DNA from: Flavobacteriales bacterium UBA952
Lineage (GTDB): Bacteria; Bacteroidota; Bacteroidia; Flavobacteriales_D; Crocinitomicaceae
Length of the DNA stretch: 64,000 nucleotides
Direction: 5' to 3'
Assembly: GCA_002293185.1 (NCBI GenBank)
Contig: DBCS01000008.1
Coordinates: 241,885 to 305,884, forward strand
Each line of letters opens with the position of its first letter. The first letter of the stretch is position 1. The position numbers and the translations under genes were made by a program. The notes under the pieces were generated by a model, which made no database searches, was not told the DNA's origin, and saw only the letters and a list, made by a program, of their open reading frames with translations. Below, in pieces: positions 59,044 to 64,000 of the stretch.

Positions 59044-60082
59044 TTTATTCAGTCTTGTCATTTTCTTTTTACTTCTTGGTTGTAAAGATCAACAAAGACT
59101 TGAGCTTTCAGCCAAGGACAACTTATGTAAGTACAGCAAGTACTTACATATATATCAAAGCTCGAAGGGATATAAAATTGAAATCTCGAATCCTGATCAA
59201 CAAGGCAAGGTTCAAGCATTCATCATCAACAAGCCATTTGAGCGTATAGCAGTACTCAGCGCCACTCATGTTGGTATGCTTTCGGCCATCCATCAGCAGC
59301 AAAAAATTTGTGCGGTTTCGGATTCAAAATACCTTTATAACCCTATTCTTAAAAAACGCCTAGATCAAAACCGCGTTACTGATCTTAGGTCAGAATTAGG
59401 TTTTTCATCAGAAAAGTTGCTCAGAAGTAAAGCACAAGTGGTTATCTACAGCGGTTTTGGCAATGAAAGTCAGCAACTCAAAAGACTAGAAGAAGCAAAT
59501 ATCTTAAGTATCGCTAATTATGAATGGCGAGAAAACACACCCTTAGCAAGGGCAGAATGGGTGCTACTTTTTGGTATTTTAAGTGGTCAGTTTGAAGAAG
59601 CACGCCAGTTTTTTAAGCGGGTAGAAGGCAATTACCTGCACCTTCAAACACAAGTCCTTCAGAACAATCATTCCAACCAACTTCCCGTACTGATCAGCGG
59701 AAACTTGTATGGTGATCAATGGATAGCTCCAGCTGGTCAAAGTTTTGAGGCTCGTATTTACAAAGATGCTGGTTTTGCGTACCTCTTCAGTAAAGCGCAA
59801 GGTTCCGGAAGCGTCTTTAAGAGTTTACCTGAAATTCTCCAAAAAGGAACTGCTGTTGGTTTATGGCTCAATCCAGGGCAGCCAACTCGTTCAGGGCTTT
59901 TGAAGCAATATCCAAAAGCAAAGTTCTTCCCATTTTTCAACAAATGCATTTTCTGTTATACCGCTAACACGAATAAATATTGGGAACAAGTTGCCGTTCG
60001 TCCTGATTGGCTGCTCGAAGATTTGAGTCAAATCGCTTTGAAACCAACAAAAAAAATGCATTTTTATGCTTTGGTAAAATGA
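59024..60082 (+). CDS. Metallophore ABC transporter substrate-binding lipoprotein
   Basis: 352 residues from the ATG at 59024; the lipobox LLLGC follows a signal peptide, so it is lipid-anchored. Residues 70-350 are a BtuF/FhuD-type binding protein with RIAVLSATHVGMLSAI and VIYSGFGNESQQLKRLEE. Its partners are a FecCD permease and an ATPase directly downstream, coupled by ATGA overlaps. The ligand may be a ferric siderophore, heme or cobalamin; the sequence does not decide. No TonB receptor gene is adjacent. Confidence 0.88.
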   Translation: MLRSPTSLFSLVIFFLLLGCKDQQRLELSAKDNLCKYSKYLHIYQSSKGYKIEISNPDQQGKVQAFIINKPFERIAVLSATHVGMLSAIHQQQKICAVSDSKYLYNPILKKRLDQNRVTDLRSELGFSSEKLLRSKAQVVIYSGFGNESQQLKRLEEANILSIANYEWRENTPLARAEWVLLFGILSGQFEEARQFFKRVEGNYLHLQTQVLQNNHSNQLPVLISGNLYGDQWIAPAGQSFEARIYKDAGFAYLFSKAQGSGSVFKSLPEILQKGTAVGLWLNPGQPTRSGLLKQYPKAKFFPFFNKCIFCYTANTNKYWEQVAVRPDWLLEDLSQIALKPTKKMHFYALVK

Positions 60083-61023
60083 AGCGGACTTCTTTCCCTG
60101 TACTTTTTTTTATGTTAGCGCTGCTTATTGCGTTGTCTTGTGTGCATTTATTTGGTTTGCAAGCTCAAGGCATCAGCAATAGACTCGTGTTCTGGGAATT
60201 TCAATTCCCAAGATTACTGAGTGGAGTATTGGCAGGAGCAGGACTCTCCCTTAGTGGCTTACTGATGCAAAATCTTTTTCAGAATCCGATGGCTGGCCCT
60301 TATGTATTGGGTATCAATTCAGGTGCTAGTCTATTGATTACCATTTTGATCTTAGGCGCGGGCCCTACGGTTTTAAATCAACTGAGTTATGCCAGTGCTG
60401 CAATGATGGGTGCATTTTTAGCAGCTAGCTTCATGTTTTTGGTTGCAAAAAGGGTCCAAAATATACAATCATTGTTAGTGATTGGCCTGATGTTTGCCAG
60501 TTTTACAGGTGCTATCGAGTCTGTGCTTCAGTCTTTTGCAGCCCCTGAACAAATCAAACAACTGTTTATCTGGAATATGGGTTCGCTGCAACAAATGAGT
60601 GCTGCACAGGCACCATTACTTGCTGTATTCGTTTTGGTGGGTATCGTGATTGCGCTGTTTTTGATCAAGGGGCTCAACGCTATGGTACTTGGAGATGCGC
60701 AGGCCCGGCAACTTGGCGTTAAAGTGAACTTTCTTAAAGTTTCTATTTTATTTGTAACCGCACTCTTAGCAGGTAGTATAACCGCTTATTGTGGCCCTAT
60801 CGCGTTTATAGGTTTGGCTATTCCCAATTTAGCACGTGCCATTTTAAAGACCCAAGACCATCTTGTACTCATCTTATTCTCTGTCTTAGCCGGCAGCTGT
60901 TTTCTTGTCGCTATAGATGTACTTATTTTACTTTTAGATCCCTGGATGAGTATTCCAGTCAATGTTTTAACGGCCGCAATTGGCGCGCCTTATGTTGCAT
61001 ACCTCATGTTGCGTCGCAGATGA
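60079..61023 (+). CDS. FecCD-type metallophore ABC transporter permease
   Basis: 314 residues from the ATG at 60079, which forms an ATGA overlap with the upstream stop. Nine to ten membrane helices are expected; the family signature FWEFQFPRLLSGVLAGAGLS and the coupling-type loop GDAQARQLGVKV are visible, then ITAYCGPIAFIGLAIPNLAR. Part of the three-gene importer. Confidence 0.94.
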   Translation: MKRTSFPVLFFMLALLIALSCVHLFGLQAQGISNRLVFWEFQFPRLLSGVLAGAGLSLSGLLMQNLFQNPMAGPYVLGINSGASLLITILILGAGPTVLNQLSYASAAMMGAFLAASFMFLVAKRVQNIQSLLVIGLMFASFTGAIESVLQSFAAPEQIKQLFIWNMGSLQQMSAAQAPLLAVFVLVGIVIALFLIKGLNAMVLGDAQARQLGVKVNFLKVSILFVTALLAGSITAYCGPIAFIGLAIPNLARAILKTQDHLVLILFSVLAGSCFLVAIDVLILLLDPWMSIPVNVLTAAIGAPYVAYLMLRRR

Positions 61024-61721
61024 TCAAGATTGAAAACGCCCAAATAGGTCATCAGCATCTACTGATTTCCATCGATGAGTTGAAGCTTCCAGCTGGTCAG
61101 CTTTATGCGCTCATTGGCCGAAACGGGTCGGGCAAATCAACCTTCTTACATTCATTAATTGGGCAGTTGCCTTTACGCGCTGGTCAGCTTTCACTGGGCA
61201 ACTTTTCGGTTCAAGCGCTACAAAATGACCATCTATTACGCGCCACTCATGTTTCCTTTGTAGCGAGTATGTTCCCTGGAATTGATGCTCTTACGCTCCA
61301 TGCATACGTCTCGCTTGGTCGCTTACCTTATTTAGGTGCATTTGGCCGTATGCAAGATAAAGATTTGAGCTTTGTAGATGAGGTACTGAGCCGTCTCAAC
61401 CTTACAAGTCTTGCGCATCGAGCTACCCAAAATTTAAGTGATGGCGAACGTCAATTGGCTAGTTTGGCTCGTGCTATTGTGCAGGACACGCCATACATGA
61501 TCTTAGACGAGCCCGCTTCGTTTTTAGATTATTTCAATCGAGAATTATTGCTAGAACAACTTCAAAATTGGGTGCAAAGTAATGCAAACCGCACGGCAAT
61601 TTTTTCGAGTCATGACATCGATTTGTGTCTGGAAAAGGGAATAAAGTTGCTTGTTTTACACGAGCAAAGGCTCACGCTTTTGGAAAAGCCGACCAAAAAA
61701 GAAGTGATGGACTTACTTTAG
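61020..61721 (+). CDS. Metallophore ABC transporter ATP-binding protein
   Basis: 233 residues. The ATG at 61020 overlaps the permease stop (ATGA); longer upstream reading is out of place within the permease. Walker A GRNGSGKST, Q-loop-like SFVASMFPG, signature LSDGERQ, Walker B YMILDEPAS and the switch His in SSHDID are all intact. Powers the importer. Its stop codon is interlocked with that of frr on the opposite strand. Confidence 0.95.
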   Translation: MIKIENAQIGHQHLLISIDELKLPAGQLYALIGRNGSGKSTFLHSLIGQLPLRAGQLSLGNFSVQALQNDHLLRATHVSFVASMFPGIDALTLHAYVSLGRLPYLGAFGRMQDKDLSFVDEVLSRLNLTSLAHRATQNLSDGERQLASLARAIVQDTPYMILDEPASFLDYFNRELLLEQLQNWVQSNANRTAIFSSHDIDLCLEKGIKLLVLHEQRLTLLEKPTKKEVMDLL

Positions 61722-62281
61722 ATAGTCATGATGTCTTTCTCTTTGAGTTCGAGAAGCTCATCTACTTTTTTGATATAGGCATTGGTTATTTTTTGTACTT
61801 CCTCTTCGGCATCTTTGGATAAATCTTCTGATAAACCCTCTGTTTTGAGGTCTTTGATCATGTCAATGGCATCTTTGCGGTTGTTGCGGATACCAATTTT
61901 TGCATTTTCAGCTTCAGACTTAGCGCGTTTGACGAGGTCACGACGACGTTCTTCTGTGAGCGGAGGAACGGCAATAATGAGTTGTTCACCGTTATTTTGA
62001 GGGTTCAGGCCAAGGTTGGCGTTAATGATCCCTTTTGCAATATCGTTTAGCAAAGGTTTTTCCCAGGGTTGCACAATGATGGTTCGGGCATCCATGGTAT
62101 TGACATTAGCTACCTGTTGTAGTGGAGTCATGGCGCCATAGTATTCAACCATAACGCTGTTGAGCATAGCAGGGCTGGCTTTGCCTGCTCGTATTTTGAT
62201 TAGTTCGTTTTCTAAGTGACTCAAGGACTTTTGATTGGCGTCTTTGAAGTCGTCGTAGATCATTGAAAGTTCTTCTATCAT
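61718..62281 (-). CDS. frr: Ribosome recycling factor
   Basis: 187 residues, the usual length. Two-domain L-shaped protein that splits post-termination ribosomes with EF-G. KIRAGKASPAMLNSVMVEYYG, PWEKPLLNDIAKGI and PLTEERRRDLVKRAKSEAE are conserved. Its start overlaps pyrH by four bases, so pyrH and frr are co-translated. Confidence 0.97.
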   Translation of the reverse strand: MIEELSMIYDDFKDANQKSLSHLENELIKIRAGKASPAMLNSVMVEYYGAMTPLQQVANVNTMDARTIIVQPWEKPLLNDIAKGIINANLGLNPQNNGEQLIIAVPPLTEERRRDLVKRAKSEAENAKIGIRNNRKDAIDMIKDLKTEGLSEDLSKDAEEEVQKITNAYIKKVDELLELKEKDIMTI

Positions 62282-62988
62282 GATGCACTAACTATTGTTC
62301 CAACACGTTCTCCTTCCATTAATTTGCGTAGGTTGCCAGGAGTATCCATGTCAAATACGATGATGGGTAAATTATTTTCTTTGCAAAGTGTAAAAGCAGT
62401 CATGTCCATGACGTTCAGCCCACGGGCATAAACTTCGTCAAAAGATATTTGATCAAATTTGACAGCTGAGCTGTCCTTGAGTGGGTCTGCAGTATAAATG
62501 CCATCTACTCGGGTTCCCTTGAGAATAACTTCGGCATTGATTTCAATGGCGCGCAGTGAAGCTGCAGAATCGGTAGTGAAAAATGGATTGCCCGTGCCGG
62601 CTCCAAAAATGACGACTCTTCCTTTTTCGAGATGACGAACGGCTTTGCGGCGCACAAACGGTTCTGCGATTTCTTTCATTTCAATGGCAGATTGCAAACG
62701 GGTAGTGACACCAACAGATTCCAGTGCAGACTGAAGTGCCATTGAGTTGATCATGGTGGCGAGCATGCCCATGTAATCACCGTGGGTGCGGTCCATGCCG
62801 CCCTCTTCGGCTTGAACACCCCTAAAGATATTGCCACCGCCAATGACGATAGCGATTTCAACACCTAATTGATGCAGATCTTTAATTTGCTGAGCGTAGG
62901 CGCTGATGCGTGTATTGTCAATACCAAATTGTTTATCTCCCATGAGAGATTCACCGGAAAGTTTGAGGAGTATGCGTTTGTACTTCAT
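62278..62988 (-). CDS. pyrH: UMP kinase
   Basis: 236 residues from the ATG at 62988; a TTG two codons earlier is possible. Makes UDP from UMP. RILLKLSGESLMG, VIGGGNIFRG, DYMGMLATMINSMAL and the GAGTGNPFFTTDSAA segment are family hallmarks. A -7 box TATATTTG at 63004-62997 (minus strand) ends eight bases before the ATG. Confidence 0.97.
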   Translation of the reverse strand: MKYKRILLKLSGESLMGDKQFGIDNTRISAYAQQIKDLHQLGVEIAIVIGGGNIFRGVQAEEGGMDRTHGDYMGMLATMINSMALQSALESVGVTTRLQSAIEMKEIAEPFVRRKAVRHLEKGRVVIFGAGTGNPFFTTDSAASLRAIEINAEVILKGTRVDGIYTADPLKDSSAVKFDQISFDEVYARGLNVMDMTAFTLCKENNLPIIVFDMDTPGNLRKLMEGERVGTIVSAS

Positions 62989-62996
62989 ATGCAAGA

Positions 62997-63004
62997 CAAA
63001 TATA
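62997..63004 (-). promoter_or_regulatory. -7 box TATATTTG of pyrH-frr
   Basis: Minus-strand TATATTTG at 63004-62997, close to the ATG at 62988; no TTG at standard spacing. Confidence 0.45.
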
Positions 63005-63035
63005 ATATGATTCGTGTTTATTTGCGATGAGGCTA

Positions 63036-63069
63036 AAAAAAAAGCTATCGATGTCGATAGCTTTTTTTT
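63036..63069. terminator. Terminator after tsf
   Basis: AAGCTATCG (63042-63050) pairs with CGATAGCTT (63055-63063) around loop ATGT, flanked by A and T runs; lies between tsf and pyrH. Confidence 0.88.
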
Positions 63070-63083
63070 AAAATTGGTTTTGC

Positions 63084-63914
63084 TTAGCTCAAAGAGAAGC
63101 GTTTGAACTCAGAAACAGTAAGACCCTTGGATGTGCTGTTTAAGAATTGTTCAACTGTGAGTTTGTTGTCGCGGACAAATGCTTGACTTAATAGTGTATT
63201 CTCTTGGAAGAACTTATTTAAGCGACCCAAAGCAATTTTCTCAGCCATGTCAGCTGGTTTACCTTCTTGGATAGCTAGTTCTTTTCCAACTTCGATTTCG
63301 CGCTCAATTGTACGCTCATCGACACCATTTTTGTCGATGGCAATTGGAGACATTGCGGCAACTTGCATGGCAACTTGACGACCTGCTTCTGCAACTTCTT
63401 CTCCCGAAAGGGTCAAGCCAACAAGTGTCGCTAATTGGTTACCAGGGTGGTTATAGGCAACTACGTTTTCAGCGCTAACAACTGCGTAAGCAGAAAGATC
63501 GAGTTTTTCGCCGATAACACCAACTTGTTCGGTGATTTTATCTTCCACAGAAAGTCTGTCATCATAAGCAAGTGCTTTTAATTCTTCAGCAGTTTCAGGA
63601 AGTTTGCTGAGTGCGATGTCAACTAAAGATTGAACAAATGAAACAAAACCGTCGTTTTTGGCAACGAAGTCTGTTTCACAGTTGAGCGTTAAGATGACAC
63701 CAGCTTTGCTGTCGGCCGTTGCTTGTGCCATGATTAGACCTTCTTTAGCGTCATTGCCACCGCGTTTTGCAGCAATCTTTTGTCCTTTTTTACGAAGAAT
63801 ATCGATGGCTGTTTCGAAATCGCCATTGGCTTCTACCAGGGCGTTTTTACAATCCATCATACCAGCGCCTGTCTGTTGGCGCAATTTGTTTACATCTGCA
63901 GCTGTGATAGCCAT
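63084..63914 (-). CDS. tsf: Elongation factor Ts
   Basis: 276 residues from the ATG at 63914, which gives the standard N-terminus AITAADVNKLRQQTGAGMMDCKNAL; a longer start would add 15 residues not seen in the family. Guanine nucleotide exchange factor for EF-Tu. TDFVAKND is a family hallmark. It lies 22 bases after rpsB, as in nearly all bacteria. Confidence 0.97.
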   Translation of the reverse strand: MAITAADVNKLRQQTGAGMMDCKNALVEANGDFETAIDILRKKGQKIAAKRGGNDAKEGLIMAQATADSKAGVILTLNCETDFVAKNDGFVSFVQSLVDIALSKLPETAEELKALAYDDRLSVEDKITEQVGVIGEKLDLSAYAVVSAENVVAYNHPGNQLATLVGLTLSGEEVAEAGRQVAMQVAAMSPIAIDKNGVDERTIEREIEVGKELAIQEGKPADMAEKIALGRLNKFFQENTLLSQAFVRDNKLTVEQFLNSTSKGLTVSEFKRFSLS

Positions 63915-63936
63915 TTTATAAGAGTTTATTGGTGAA

Positions 63937-64000
63937 TTATTCAGCGCTTTCAGAAGCATCCTCAGCAGGAGCTTCAGCTACAACCTCAGCAGGAGCTTCG
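63937..64000 (-). CDS. rpsB: 30S ribosomal protein S2, C-terminal tail (cut by window edge)
   Basis: The last 21 codons read EAPAEVVAEAPAEDASESAE and then stop. An Ala/Glu-rich, repeat-like tail after S2 is usual in Bacteroidota, and position directly upstream of tsf fits rpsB. The body of the protein lies outside the window. Confidence 0.85.
   Translation of the reverse strand, partial: EAPAEVVAEAPAEDASESAE

Noticed and set aside
1..64000. CRISPR arrays, insertion sequences, prophage, toxin-antitoxin or restriction genes
   Set aside because: No evenly spaced direct repeats, transposase-like proteins, phage structural genes or nuclease-methylase pairs were found on either strand.

Overview
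The window looks like chromosomal DNA from a member of the Bacteroidota, most likely order Flavobacteriales. The signs are type IX secretion (T9SS) cargo with both type A and type B C-terminal sorting domains, the gliding ABC genes gldF/gldG, a GLPGLI-family protein, an alkaline phosphatase of the PafA type, a C4-degenerate DksA-like protein, a lipoprotein LptC, and many copies of the Bacteroidota -7 promoter element TAnnTTTG with a TTG about 19-21 bases upstream. Shine-Dalgarno sequences are not evident. No prophage, insertion sequence, CRISPR array or integron is visible. Genes are tightly packed and no gene-free stretch exceeds 300 bases.

Layout. 1-6.8 kb: a truncated NhaD-type antiporter, an amino acid dehydrogenase, AnmK, an acyl-CoA dehydrogenase coupled to 3-hydroxyanthranilate dioxygenase, two duplicated small lipoproteins, and an HMA-like lipoprotein coupled to an alpha/beta hydrolase. 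6.9-14 kb: a T9SS cargo protein, a short-chain polyprenyl synthase, and an operon of lipoprotein, TonB-receptor-like outer-membrane protein and GLPGLI protein. 14-24 kb: RuvX, peptide deformylase, a lipoprotein, AroA and a DAHP synthase/chorismate mutase fusion, RNase Y, ZapA with a small coiled-coil partner, an M23 peptidase, TsaB and two head-to-head response regulators without kinases. 24-34 kb: a von Willebrand type D domain protein, a second T9SS cargo, a PafA-type phosphatase coupled to a class III aminotransferase, MetF, and kynurenine monooxygenase coupled to an outer-membrane protein. 33.6-40.6 kb: one long leftward run (membrane protein, PurQ, PurD, CNNM/CorC protein, HAD phosphatase, RuvB, QueG). 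40.7-47.2 kb: DksA-like protein and LspA; then leftward CoaX, outer-membrane protein, LptC, small membrane protein and a DUF5686-type protein; then tRNA-Phe. 47.3-54.7 kb: GldF, GldG, a DUF4340-like protein and a 1246-residue PKD-repeat T9SS type B protein. 54.7-64 kb: cold-shock protein, SAM hydroxide adenosyltransferase with an ABM-domain protein, PhoH, PurC, PanB, a FecCD-type metallophore importer, and the translation cluster RpsB-Tsf-PyrH-Frr.

How it fits together. Most of the window is housekeeping metabolism, translation and envelope biogenesis. The two kynurenine-pathway enzymes (about 28 kb apart) point to tryptophan breakdown or NAD synthesis from tryptophan. GldF/GldG, three T9SS cargo proteins and several surface barrels suggest a gliding or surface-active lifestyle.

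The most unusual signals are these: eight genes have TAnnTTTG ending only 3-4 bases before the ATG, which implies leaderless mRNAs; six of nine convergent gene pairs have interlocked or almost touching stop codons; a VWD-domain secreted protein is present; the HMA-like lipoprotein has a CxxxC metal motif; and two orphan response regulators face each other across an intergenic region containing a leader hairpin. No clearly novel defence or mobile system was found.
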